Shown: positions 1 to 7,286 of the stretch, in pieces
Numbering within the stretch: the stretch's first letter is position 1
Layout: every line of letters starts with the position of its first letter
Assembly (NCBI GenBank): GCA_014859985.1
Contig: JACZKN010000344.1
Location: 1 to 12,306, forward strand
Source of the DNA: Candidatus Krumholzibacteriia bacterium
GTDB taxonomy: Bacteria; Krumholzibacteriota; Krumholzibacteriia; LZORAL124-64-63
Direction: 5' to 3'
DNA length: 12,306 bases
Program-made: the position numbers and the translations under genes
The notes under the pieces: generated by a model
Seen by the model: only the letters and a program-made list of their open reading frames with translations
Databases searched by the model: none
Told to the model about the DNA's origin: nothing

Positions 1-29
1 CCCTCCGCGTGGGCCCGCCCACCAACGCC

Positions 30-36
30 AAGGAGA
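30..36 (+). promoter_or_regulatory. Shine-Dalgarno of the first secreted protein
   Basis: The sequence AAGGAGA lies five bases before the ATG at 42. This decides the start: the reading frame is open from base 9 (another ATG-like or GTG entry point exists there), but only the ATG at 42 has a ribosome binding site and is directly followed by a signal peptide. Confidence 0.75.
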
Positions 37-41
37 CCGTC

Positions 42-2039
42 ATGCATTCATCCACCGCGCACGCCGGGCCGTTCGTCGGCGCCGCCACCGCCATCCTCGT
101 CGTTCTTGCCGCCCACGTCGGCACGGCAAGCGCGCAGGCGCACCTCTACGACATCGACTTCGCCACCCCGCCCCACGAGCCGGACCGGCCCCCCGCGGTG
201 GGCGACGGCCCGTCGCCGCGCGCCACGGTGTCCAGGATCGCGTTCGGCTCGCCCACGGTGGTCGCCGGATTCGGCGCGCTGGACCGGCAGCCGTGCCGCT
301 TCGACACCTACGCCGCCGGCGGCACGCAGTTCGAATTGACGCTCGATGACCTGCCTCCGTCCGCCGCGTATGATCTCAGCTGCCGGATCGTGATCGAGGA
401 TGTCCATCCGGGCGACGGATTCACCATCTTCCTCGACAGCCCCGCGGTGCGTTCGCTCTCGTTCACCGGCGGCGGCGCGATCACCGTCAAGCCGCTGGGC
501 GAGGACGCCATCATGGTCGGCACGTACGCCCTGGACGAGGTCCTCGCCGTGCGCATCGCCGTCGATCTGGCTGCCGACCGGTGGCGCATCGAGGTGAACG
601 AGGCCGTCCTTCACGTCGGATCGTTCGGCGGTGCCGTCGCCATCGACGGGGTCCGCTTCTCGAGCGCCATCGGCGGCAGCGCCGGCCTGATCGCGGCGAT
701 CGACGACATCGTCATCGCCGGCGGGTCGCAACCCCGTGCCTTCTGCGAGAAGCTCGACCTCGACGACCTGCCGGCCGGCGCGTTCTACGGCGCCGGCGAC
801 GTCTTCTACACGGGCGGCGCCGCCGTCACGTTGGCGCCCGCGCACCTGAATACCGGCGTCTGCGGCGAGCCGACCACCGGCAACTTCGCACGGGTGGCCA
901 CCGACGGCCTCGCCTGCGGCGACGGCCAGGAGCTGGTGCTCGTGAACATGAACCTGGTCTTCGATTTCGGCGGACCGGTGCGCGACGTGGTGATCCCTTT
1001 CGCCGAGAGCGGCGGCATCATCAACCTGGCCGTCAACGACGACTGCCGCGCCCTGCCCGAGTTCTCGCTCCTGGACGGCGTGGTCCTCGGCGGCGTGCGC
1101 GTCGAGGTGATTTACCGCGGGCTGCCGGGTGCCGGCTGCGGCAGCCTCGTGCTGCATGGCGAGGTCGAGCGGCTGGCGGTCGGAGGCCAGAACCTCGCGC
1201 TCGACGGCATCGGCTACTGCCGCGCCGGCACCGACGTCGCGGAGGCCGATTTCGAGGATCTCGTACCGGGAACCACCTGGCAGGTGGGCGATCGGTTCGC
1301 CAGCGGCTTCGCCGCGTTCGAAGTCCTGCCGTTCAACACGGTGGCCGGCTGCCATTACCCCGTCGACGACGGCACGGTGGCGGTGGGCGCCGGGGGCAAC
1401 GCCTGCGGCGACGGCAGGGAACTGGCATTCGATCGCGTGAACCTCGCGCTGTCGGCCCCCGCCGGCGCGCCGTACGCCTGGCTGGTGCTGGATTACGGCG
1501 ACCTCGACGGCCGCATCGATCTCCAGATCAACGGCGACTGCCGCAATGTCGAGGACTTCGCCAGCTACGACGGCACCAGCCTCGGCGGCGTGGCGCTCGC
1601 GGTCATCGACCACGAAGGGCGAAGCGGGGGATGCGGGCGACTCTACGCCGTCGGCGAGATCGCGACCCTGCGCATCGGGGGCGCTGCGCTCTGGCTCGAT
1701 GATCTGCGCGTCGGCGCCCTGCAGCCCATCCCGTCAGGCGTGTCCGGGTTGCCGCGACAGGCGGGCGCGATGCTGGCGCAGAACGCTCCCAACCCGTTCA
1801 ACCCCTCCACCACCGTCCGCTTCGAACTGGCACGCGCCGGCCGGGCGGAGCTGGCCGTGTTCGACCTGGCAGGCCGCCGGGTGGCGACGCTGGTCGATGC
1901 GGAGCTCGGTGCGGGAGAACACGCGGCGCGGTGGGACGGACGCGACACGCGCGGGCGCGGCGTGGCGAGCGGCGTGTACCTGTGCCGGCTGGTCGCCGGC
2001 GAGGCGGTCGCGACGCGGCGCATGGTGCTGCTCAGATGA
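42..2039 (+). CDS. Secreted multidomain protein with duplicated four-Cys domain and C-terminal FlgD-like sorting domain
   Basis: This 665-residue protein is predicted to be exported. Residues 1-33 form a signal peptide with a hydrophobic core (AATAILVVLAAHVGTASA) ending in an Ala-x-Ala-like site. Residues of about 35-230 are beta-rich and resemble a jelly-roll or LamG-like sandwich, with no catalytic motif seen. Residues 235-393 and 401-558 are two copies of one domain. Each has ACGDGxEL, DCR...F...DG..LGGV and GCGxL...GE...L.(I/V)GG motifs, and four cysteines with nearly the same spacing (274, 292, 335, 366 and 437, 455, 500, 531). I do not recognise this domain. Residues of about 575-665 are a FlgD-like Ig domain (NAPNPFNPSTT, WDGRD, GVASGVYLCRL) of the type annotated as a type IX secretion tag in the Bacteroidetes group, so cell-surface or secreted placement is likely. 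The start is the ATG with an AAGGAGA site. Only 41 bases lie upstream, so operon membership is unknown. The gene converges with the methyltransferase gene. Function is unknown; adhesion or carbohydrate binding is possible. Confidence 0.85.
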   Translation: MHSSTAHAGPFVGAATAILVVLAAHVGTASAQAHLYDIDFATPPHEPDRPPAVGDGPSPRATVSRIAFGSPTVVAGFGALDRQPCRFDTYAAGGTQFELTLDDLPPSAAYDLSCRIVIEDVHPGDGFTIFLDSPAVRSLSFTGGGAITVKPLGEDAIMVGTYALDEVLAVRIAVDLAADRWRIEVNEAVLHVGSFGGAVAIDGVRFSSAIGGSAGLIAAIDDIVIAGGSQPRAFCEKLDLDDLPAGAFYGAGDVFYTGGAAVTLAPAHLNTGVCGEPTTGNFARVATDGLACGDGQELVLVNMNLVFDFGGPVRDVVIPFAESGGIINLAVNDDCRALPEFSLLDGVVLGGVRVEVIYRGLPGAGCGSLVLHGEVERLAVGGQNLALDGIGYCRAGTDVAEADFEDLVPGTTWQVGDRFASGFAAFEVLPFNTVAGCHYPVDDGTVAVGAGGNACGDGRELAFDRVNLALSAPAGAPYAWLVLDYGDLDGRIDLQINGDCRNVEDFASYDGTSLGGVALAVIDHEGRSGGCGRLYAVGEIATLRIGGAALWLDDLRVGALQPIPSGVSGLPRQAGAMLAQNAPNPFNPSTTVRFELARAGRAELAVFDLAGRRVATLVDAELGAGEHAARWDGRDTRGRGVASGVYLCRLVAGEAVATRRMVLLR

Positions 2040-2074
2040 GCCCGCCGCGACGGCCGCCACCACGCGTCCTTATG

Positions 2075-2115
2075 CCGCCTCGGCAAGGCGGGTGCCGCTT
2101 CGGCCCCGGGGGCCG
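2075..2115. terminator. Possible shared terminator between convergent genes
   Basis: The 103-base gap between the two convergent genes holds two GC-rich hairpins. One is CCGCCT/AGGCGG (2075-2080 with 2086-2091, loop of five). The other is CGGCC/GGCCG (2101-2105 with 2111-2115, loop of five). Neither has a T tract on either strand, so this is not a classic intrinsic terminator. Position between two stop codons is the main support. Confidence 0.25.
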
Positions 2116-2142
2116 GTCGCGACCCGCCGGCAAGGCCCCGGA

Positions 2143-2904
2143 TCATCGCTTGCGCGCCACGTAGAAGCCGTAGCCGAACCAATCCTGATAGCGCCTGTAG
2201 AGGTCAATCTCCCGGCGCTCCATCCCAACGACCGCTGCTGCTTCCGGTCGGCCTGCGTGACGTTCGAGGAACGCCGGTATCCGCTCCTCGGTGGGCTCGT
2301 AGTAGTTGTCGATCCAGTTGGTCGAAGGAAGGACGAGGTATCCCAGAAGGTCATAGCCGGCGCGCTCGAGGATAACGATCTTCTCGGCAGCCGTCGCGAT
2401 CTCGGGGTATTCGGCGTGCCAATGCCGTCCGATCTCCTCGGGAGGGTCGGGGCGCAGCCAGGTGATCTCCGAGACCGCAATCACGCCGCCCGGCCGCAGC
2501 AACGGCCTCCAGGCTGCGATACCCCTGCTGAAGCCCATGTTGTAGATGGCGCCTTCGGACCAGATGAGGTCCAGGGAGTCGGCCGCAAACGGCAGCGCAT
2601 CCATCGATGCGGCGCGTGTCTCGATCCGCCCGGAACAACCTGCTGCACGCGCCCGCTCGAGCAGGATATCGAGAAACTCGGGAAACAGGTCTACGGCAAC
2701 GATCCGGGCGCCTGGCAGCCTGCCCGCCAGCGCCAGGGTCGAAGCGCCCGTGCCGCAGCCTATGTCGGCAACCCGGAGTTCCGCCGCCTTATCGAGCCGC
2801 GTCAGGTCGAGCGCGCGCAGGGTCTCGTCATCGCTTCCCGGTCCTTGACGTGCCCCGTCCCGGTGCAGGTCCACCAGGAGGGCGAACATGGTTTGATCAT
2901 CCAT
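2143..2904 (-). CDS. Class I SAM-dependent methyltransferase (small-molecule type)
   Basis: This 253-residue cytoplasmic enzyme should transfer a methyl group from S-adenosylmethionine to an unknown acceptor. Motif I, VADIGCGTGASTLALA, is at residues 45-60. The acidic residue closing strand beta2 is in IVAVDLFPEFLD (about 68-79), and motif II/III is around SLDLIWSEGAIYNMGFSRG (110-128), followed by LLRPGGVIAVSE (135-146). From memory, the IDLFP, LDLIWSEGAIYN and HAG (216-218) blocks match a group of uncharacterised methyltransferases best known from Bacteroides structural-genomics work, including the C-terminal tyrosine-rich YGFYVARKR-like end. The length is normal for that group. The ATG is preceded by AAGGA at a 6-base spacing (2911-2915). 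It lies 97 bases downstream of the FlgD-tagged gene on the same strand, so it may be co-transcribed or have its own promoter. GC is about 58-62% in two 60-base lines counted, lower than its neighbours, a possible sign of transfer. Substrate is not predictable. Confidence 0.9.
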   Translation of the reverse strand: MDDQTMFALLVDLHRDGARQGPGSDDETLRALDLTRLDKAAELRVADIGCGTGASTLALAGRLPGARIVAVDLFPEFLDILLERARAAGCSGRIETRAASMDALPFAADSLDLIWSEGAIYNMGFSRGIAAWRPLLRPGGVIAVSEITWLRPDPPEEIGRHWHAEYPEIATAAEKIVILERAGYDLLGYLVLPSTNWIDNYYEPTEERIPAFLERHAGRPEAAAVVGMERREIDLYRRYQDWFGYGFYVARKR

Positions 2905-2939
2905 TTCCGATCCTTTTCCTGGAACCTGCTACGAACCGG

Positions 2940-2965
2940 CGAAGGCACGGCCGCCTACGCCTTCG
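2940..2965 (-). terminator. Hairpin between the secreted-protein gene and the methyltransferase gene
   Basis: A 7-bp stem, CGAAGGC paired with GCCTTCG, encloses a 12-base loop in the 97-base gap after the 3002-4480 gene. No U tract follows it on the minus strand. It could slow or end transcription before the methyltransferase gene, but base composition makes chance GC stems common here. An alternative CGGCCG/CGGCCG pairing (2948-2953 with 2964-2969) overlaps it. Confidence 0.2.
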
Positions 2966-3001
2966 GCCGGTCCGACTTCAACGCGCGCTACCGGCGCACC
3001 C

Positions 3002-4480
3002 TCACTTGTTCATCGTCAGCTTGCGGGTCACTGTCCCGTCGGCGGCGGTCAGCCGGGCGAGCCACACGCCGCTGGCCACGCGGCGCCCGTACGCGTCGGT
3101 CCCGTCCCAGGTCACCTCGTGCCGGCCGCGTTCGTGCCGGCCCTCGGCAAGGTTGGCGACCAGGCGGCCGTCGATGCCGTACACCGCCAGCGTCACCGGG
3201 CCCGGCTCCGCGAGTTCGAACGCCAGCACCGTGGCGGGGTTGAACGGATTGGGGCTGGCCTGCAGCCACCGCGCCGCCGGCGGCGGGGGCGCGGCCGAGA
3301 CGGCCCGCGCCAGCGTGACCACGTCGTCGAGGTTGTCGCTGAAGCGCACGGTGGCCACGCCAGCGCCGCCGGATTCGAGCGGCGCCAGGTCCGGTTCGCT
3401 GCGGTAGACGACCGGCTGGCCGTAGTCGAGCGTCTGCGGCCGCAGCGGGAACACCTCGCCGCCCGGGAACAGCAGCTCGGCGAGCACCGGGCAATGGCCG
3501 TCCTCGTCCTCGTAGAGCACGCTCACGAAGCCCCCGGTACCGGGCGCCGGCACCACCAGGTCCGTCAACGCCGGCAACCGGTTGGCGCCGGCCTGCAGTC
3601 GGACCTGACGCAGGTGCCAGATGCCGCCCGGAGTGATGTCCGTCTCCTGCGCGCCGCCCAGCAGCGTGATCCTCTGGGTCAGGCCCACCACGTCCAGCCG
3701 CGGGTCGGTGGCATCGTACCAGCGCTGGAACACCGGATCCGCCTCCAGGTCCGCCACCGCGCACGACAGCAGCAGCGTGTTCTGGGCCGCCAGCACCGTG
3801 GCGGTGATCTCGCCGATCTTGACCAGGTCGTCCACGCCGGTGCCTTCGATCCGGTAGAGGCCCGGTGCGATGATGCCCGCGACGTCCACGGTGTGGATCA
3901 TCGCGAACAAGGTGTCCGGATCGGCGACCGCGGGATCCTTGATGGCCAGCAGGTAGCTGAAGAACGTCAGTCCCGAACTGACGGGGAAGCCGCCGCTCAC
4001 GTTGGTCAACGCCGCCTGCAGCCGCGTGCCGTCGGTGCCGAGGCGGCACTCGGTCAGGTCGAGGTGCGCCCGGCCCGTGGTCTCATCGCCGACCGCATCG
4101 GTGGCCAGCCGCGTCAGGTCGGCCGGCGCCGGCGACGAACCTGCGGCCAGCGGCACGGCCATCACGTCCAGGGCGCCCGGTCGCACCAGGCGGAAGCCGT
4201 ACCCGCGCGGGCCGCTTACCGGTCCCGGTACGCGCGCCTCTAAGGTGGCCGGACCGTCGGGCACGCTCGCCAGGGGCACCTCCTGCACGCCGCCCTCCGC
4301 GTAGAGGATGGTATGGGTGGCGCCCGCGACGGGCGGGTTCTCGACCCGGATCGTCACCGTCTGGTCCGGCAGCAGGGCGCTGGCGCGGATGTCGTTCCAC
4401 CAGGTGAACGCGCGGGCGGCGCCGGGGCCGGCCAGCGTGACCGTGACCAGGACGAGAAAGCCGCTCAGCGTGGTGCGCAT
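3002..4480 (-). CDS. Secreted protein with C-terminal FlgD-like sorting domain
   Basis: This 492-residue protein has a signal peptide (residues 1-24, hydrophobic FLVLVTVTLAG and a probable cleavage after AARA). The first 85 residues of the mature part look like an Ig-like or macroglobulin-style beta domain (TVTIRVENPPVAG, TLEARVPGP). The middle, of about 115-395, has no domain that I recognise and no catalytic motif. A proline-rich linker (APPPPAA, 397-403) leads to the FlgD-like domain at 405-492: ASPNPFNPATV, YGIDGRLVANL, VTWDGTDAYGRRVASGVW, and a basic end TRKLTMNK. That domain is the same family as the tail of the protein at 42-2039. A probable SD, AGGGGG, lies about nine bases before the ATG and overlaps the end of the upstream barrel gene. 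The gap to that gene is only 13 bases, so the two are almost surely one operon. It is likely exported across the outer membrane or displayed on it. The specific function is unknown. Confidence 0.85.
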   Translation of the reverse strand: MRTTLSGFLVLVTVTLAGPGAARAFTWWNDIRASALLPDQTVTIRVENPPVAGATHTILYAEGGVQEVPLASVPDGPATLEARVPGPVSGPRGYGFRLVRPGALDVMAVPLAAGSSPAPADLTRLATDAVGDETTGRAHLDLTECRLGTDGTRLQAALTNVSGGFPVSSGLTFFSYLLAIKDPAVADPDTLFAMIHTVDVAGIIAPGLYRIEGTGVDDLVKIGEITATVLAAQNTLLLSCAVADLEADPVFQRWYDATDPRLDVVGLTQRITLLGGAQETDITPGGIWHLRQVRLQAGANRLPALTDLVVPAPGTGGFVSVLYEDEDGHCPVLAELLFPGGEVFPLRPQTLDYGQPVVYRSEPDLAPLESGGAGVATVRFSDNLDDVVTLARAVSAAPPPPAARWLQASPNPFNPATVLAFELAEPGPVTLAVYGIDGRLVANLAEGRHERGRHEVTWDGTDAYGRRVASGVWLARLTAADGTVTRKLTMNK

Positions 4481-4493
4481 GTCTTCAAACCCC

Positions 4494-5267
4494 CTAGAAG
4501 CGGACCCCCAACATCAGCATGTGGCACTGGTTGCGCAGCGGCACGGGTTCGTTGTCGACGCGCATCGTTTCAGCGCCGAACGGCACGTCGGCGTAGGTCG
4601 GCAGGGGCAGCGCGTCCAGGCTCAGGTCGAAGCGGTACTCCAGCAGCAGGCGGCGGCCGCCCACGGGCGTCTCGAGCCCCACGCCGTAGGTGAAGTGGAA
4701 GTCGAACATGTCCACCTCGGACATGTCGCTGTCGGCGTTCAACGGGATGGTCTCGGTCCCGTCGTCGACCAGCCCGCTCAACCGGTAGCGGTCGCCGACC
4801 TTCAGGCCGAAACCGAATCCCGCCAGCGTGTAGAAGCCGACGGCGCGTCCCCGCGTCCACTGGTAGCGCGTCAGGACCGGTATCTCCAGGTAGTCCATGT
4901 CGTAGGACACCTGCAGGACCGCAGGCACGTCGAAGATCGACACGCCGATGTCCTGGCGTGAACCCTTGCGGACGTAGAGCACCTCCTGCTGCAGGCTGAA
5001 CCGTTCGGTCACGGGCAGGACCAGGAAGAGGCCGGCCGTCACGCTCTTCCGACTCTCGCTATCGACCGTGTACTGCATGTCGCGGGGCGTCGTGCCCTGG
5101 TGCTGGGCCAGCGACAGGCCGCCCTTGAGGCCGTACGAGATCGGCGGCAGTCCGCCGTCCCCTCCTGCCGCCGCCGTTGCGGCGATGGCTGCCGGCGGCG
5201 CGACGATGGCCAGGGCCAGGACGGCCAGCGCCGGCAGCAGGACGGGATAGCCGGGGAACGTGCGCAT
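4494..5267 (-). CDS. Outer-membrane beta-barrel protein, PorT-like family
   Basis: This 257-residue protein has a signal peptide (residues 1 to about 30, with the hydrophobic run LLPALAVLALAIVAPPA) followed by an Ala/Gly-rich spacer. The rest is a series of amphipathic beta strands typical of the OMP_b-brl_2/PorT-like family: YGLKGGLSLA (45-54), FSLQQEVLYVRKG (90-102), YLEIPVL (126-132), GFGFGLKVGDRY, and a last strand LMLGVRF ending in Phe, the usual BAM recognition end. PorT itself belongs to the type IX secretion system, but this family also holds many unrelated small barrels, so a secretion role is only suggested by the FlgD-tagged gene 13 bases downstream. I chose the ATG at 5267, which has GGAG close upstream (a short 3-base spacing). 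A GTG at 5279 in the same frame would add four residues but has no visible ribosome binding site. Confidence 0.8.
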   Translation of the reverse strand: MRTFPGYPVLLPALAVLALAIVAPPAAIAATAAAGGDGGLPPISYGLKGGLSLAQHQGTTPRDMQYTVDSESRKSVTAGLFLVLPVTERFSLQQEVLYVRKGSRQDIGVSIFDVPAVLQVSYDMDYLEIPVLTRYQWTRGRAVGFYTLAGFGFGLKVGDRYRLSGLVDDGTETIPLNADSDMSEVDMFDFHFTYGVGLETPVGGRRLLLEYRFDLSLDALPLPTYADVPFGAETMRVDNEPVPLRNQCHMLMLGVRF

Positions 5268-5316
5268 GCTCTCCGTCACGGGACAGGGGAAGCGGCGTCG
5301 GGATCTCCTGAACCAT

Positions 5317-5347
5317 GATATATGTTTCGCTGACCCATTTCATGCAA
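5317..5347 (-). promoter_or_regulatory. Candidate promoter of the barrel/secreted-protein operon
   Basis: Reading the minus strand, TTGCAT (5342-5347) and TATATC (5317-5322) are separated by 19 bases, or CATATA by 17. They sit in an unusually AT-rich patch about 50-80 bases upstream of the barrel gene. Matches to sigma70 hexamers are partial (4 of 6 each), and the sigma preference of this lineage is unknown. The 178-base gap holds no other convincing element apart from a small GC hairpin near the end of the ABC operon. Confidence 0.35.
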
Positions 5348-5415
5348 GCCGGCAATTCGCGAATCCGGTCCCGGTCCCGCGTATCCGAGGGAGGTTGCGC
5401 AGCCTGCCCCGGTTG

Positions 5416-5428
5416 CGGGTCGCACCCG
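5416..5428 (-). terminator. Small hairpin after the ABC transporter operon
   Basis: CGGGT and ACCCG (5416-5420 with 5424-5428) form a 5-bp stem with a three-base loop, 18 bases beyond the stop codon of the last ABC gene. A flanking G-T pair could extend it. There is no U tract. Location after a long operon is the only argument for termination. Confidence 0.2.
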
Positions 5429-5445
5429 TCCGCCAGCCCGCTCCC

Positions 5446-6318
5446 CTACTTGTCGATCTCCTTGTGCTTGAGCAGCCACACGCCCACCGCCGCCGCCGCC
5501 AGGCCCACCACGAGCAGCACCACCACCGACTGCAGCCGCGGCACCGGGTCCCGCTGCACCGCCGCGGTGAGGATGGCGCCCAGGATGCCGGGCAGGTCGG
5601 AGGTGTCCGTGGGCGGCCTGTCCACCAGGTTCTGCAGGTGGAAGCGCAGGCTCAGCTCCTGTACCCGGGCCGGCACGCCTGTCACCATGTTCTCCCAGCC
5701 GAAGGCGAAGATGATGGCCGGGAACACGGGCTTCTTGAAATGGGTGCCCACGGCCGCGAACAGGGCCGTGTAGGCCCAGGCCCCCAGGGCGATGATGGCG
5801 AAGGTCGCCAGGTATAGCCGCAGGAACTCCCAGGTGACCACGTGCAGGCCCTCGCTGACCATCACCAGGAAGCACAGCACCAGCGAGGCCGAGAGCATGC
5901 CCGCCGCGGTGACCTGGGCCGCCAGCAGGCGCCCCAGGTAGATGGCCCGCCGGCGGATGGGCCGGGTCCAGGTGTAGACGATGGTCCCTTCCTCGATCTG
6001 CTCGCCGATGGCCGAGACGCCGACGGCCATGGCCACGATGGGCACCAGGAAGGGGATGATGGCCTCGTGGGTCAGGCCCGTCAGCTGCAGCTGGGCGGTG
6101 ATGCCCTCGCCCGGGAACCAGATGCGCACCACCGCCACCACCAGCACCGGCAGCAGGTTGATCAGGGCCAGGGAGATCAGGCGGCGGCGGCGGGCCATCT
6201 CGCGCAGGCTGAACAGGGCCAGCCAGAGCACGGCCTGGACGCTGGGCAGGGGCGTCGGCGCGGCATTCGGCGTGACGCTGGGCGCGGGCGCGGCGGGCTT
6301 GGCGGTCGTACGGGTCAC
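5446..6318 (-). CDS. ABC-2 type transporter permease (last gene of ABC operon)
   Basis: This 290-residue inner-membrane protein is the membrane half of an ABC exporter or ABC-2 system. After a proline/alanine-rich cytoplasmic start (residues 1-28) there are about six hydrophobic segments, near 47-66, 86-105, 136-155, 166-190, 197-212 and 263-283. The stretch GEQIEEGTIVYTWTRPI (105-121), followed by RRRAIYLGR, is the usual ABC-2 permease signature between the second and third segments. The same pattern occurs in the other permease of this operon (7283-8137). The GTG start at 6318 has GAGG eight bases upstream and lies 14 bases after the stop of the preceding ATPase gene. The frame stays open far upstream by chance of GC-rich coding on another frame, so the longer reading was rejected: it runs through the ATPase gene. 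The partner is most likely the ATPase at 6333-7286. Substrate is unknown. Confidence 0.85.
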   Translation of the reverse strand: MTRTTAKPAAPAPSVTPNAAPTPLPSVQAVLWLALFSLREMARRRRLISLALINLLPVLVVAVVRIWFPGEGITAQLQLTGLTHEAIIPFLVPIVAMAVGVSAIGEQIEEGTIVYTWTRPIRRRAIYLGRLLAAQVTAAGMLSASLVLCFLVMVSEGLHVVTWEFLRLYLATFAIIALGAWAYTALFAAVGTHFKKPVFPAIIFAFGWENMVTGVPARVQELSLRFHLQNLVDRPPTDTSDLPGILGAILTAAVQRDPVPRLQSVVVLLVVGLAAAAVGVWLLKHKEIDK

Positions 6319-6332
6319 GGCGTCGTCCTCGC

Positions 6333-7286
6333 TCAGCGTTCGGTCAGGTACTGGAAGACGGCCTCGAGGCTGTCGTCCAGGGTGAGGATCTCGTCCACCT
6401 TCAGGCCGTGCTCCAGCACCCAGCTGGGCAGGGTCCGGTAGAACTCCACGGCGTGGTCGGTGCGCACGACCACCCGCTGGGCGCTCTCCAGCTCCACCGA
6501 GACCACGTGGTCGCGGCCGATCAAGAAGCCGGCCAGGCCGCGGGCCTCGGGCGAGACCAGGGCGACGGTGGTGGGGTGCTCGGGGATCTTGTCGCGGATC
6601 TCGGTGATCGCGCCCTCGGCCAGCACCTTGCCCCGGTCGATGAGCACGATGTCGCTGGTCATGGACTCGACCTCGGGCAGGATGTGGCTGGAGACCAGCA
6701 CCGTGCGGCCCTGCCGGCCCAGCTCGCGCACCAGGTCGATGGAATGCTTGCGCGAGACCGGGTCCATGCCGTTGAGCGGCTCGTCCAGGAAGATCACGTC
6801 CGGGTCGTGGGCCAGGGCCTGGGCCAGCTTCAGCTTCTGGCGCATGCCCTTGGAGTACCCGCCGCAGCGGCGGTGCTGGGCGTCGGTGAGCTCGAAGCGC
6901 TCGAGCCAGTGGTCGACGCGGCGGTCGGTCTCGGCCCGGCCGAAGCCCATCAGCCGCAGCGCCAGGGCCAGGAATTCGCGGCCGGTCATCCACTCGGGCA
7001 GGGCCTCGCTCTCGGGGCAGAAGCCCACGCGCCGGTACCAGCCCACCTCGTGGCGCAGTTCGCGGCCGAACACGCGCACGGTGCCGTGGCTGGGCTCGAT
7101 GAGGCCCGCCAGCATCTTGAACAGCGTGGATTTGCCGGCGCCGTTGGCGCCCAGCAGCCCCACCACGCCGGCACCCACGCTCAGGGTGCAGTTGTTGACG
7201 GCGATGACCTCGCCGAACCACTTGCCCACGCGGTCGGCGCTGATGCGCGCCGCGCCGGCGGCGACGCCGGCCCCGACGGTGTTCAT
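6333..7286 (-). CDS. ABC-2 type transporter ATP-binding protein
   Basis: This 317-residue cytoplasmic ATPase powers an ABC-2 transporter. Walker A is GANGAGKST (46-54), the signature is YSKGMRQKLKLAQAL (144-158), Walker B is VIFLDEP (164-170) with catalytic Glu169, and the switch His201 is in SSHIL. The Q-loop position carries Glu92 (GFCPE), a substitution common in ABC-2 ATPases. The D-loop reads LNGMDP rather than SGLDP. Residues of about 235-317 are a C-terminal extension with a beta-alpha-beta look, ending LDDSLEAVFQYLTER, as in the DrrA/NatA-like group. The ATG overlaps the stop of the preceding permease gene by four bases (ATGA), with GGAGG seven bases upstream, so translation is coupled. 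The permease that follows starts 14 bases after its stop. Confidence 0.92.
   Translation of the reverse strand: MNTVGAGVAAGAARISADRVGKWFGEVIAVNNCTLSVGAGVVGLLGANGAGKSTLFKMLAGLIEPSHGTVRVFGRELRHEVGWYRRVGFCPESEALPEWMTGREFLALALRLMGFGRAETDRRVDHWLERFELTDAQHRRCGGYSKGMRQKLKLAQALAHDPDVIFLDEPLNGMDPVSRKHSIDLVRELGRQGRTVLVSSHILPEVESMTSDIVLIDRGKVLAEGAITEIRDKIPEHPTTVALVSPEARGLAGFLIGRDHVVSVELESAQRVVVRTDHAVEFYRTLPSWVLEHGLKVDEILTLDDSLEAVFQYLTER

Noticed and set aside
48..1613. A long open frame on the minus strand, opposite the first secreted protein
   Set aside because: Its translation is a low-complexity mix of Ala, Val, Arg, Glu, His and Gln typical of the antisense of GC-rich genes. The plus-strand frame has a signal peptide, domain repeats and a sorting tail.
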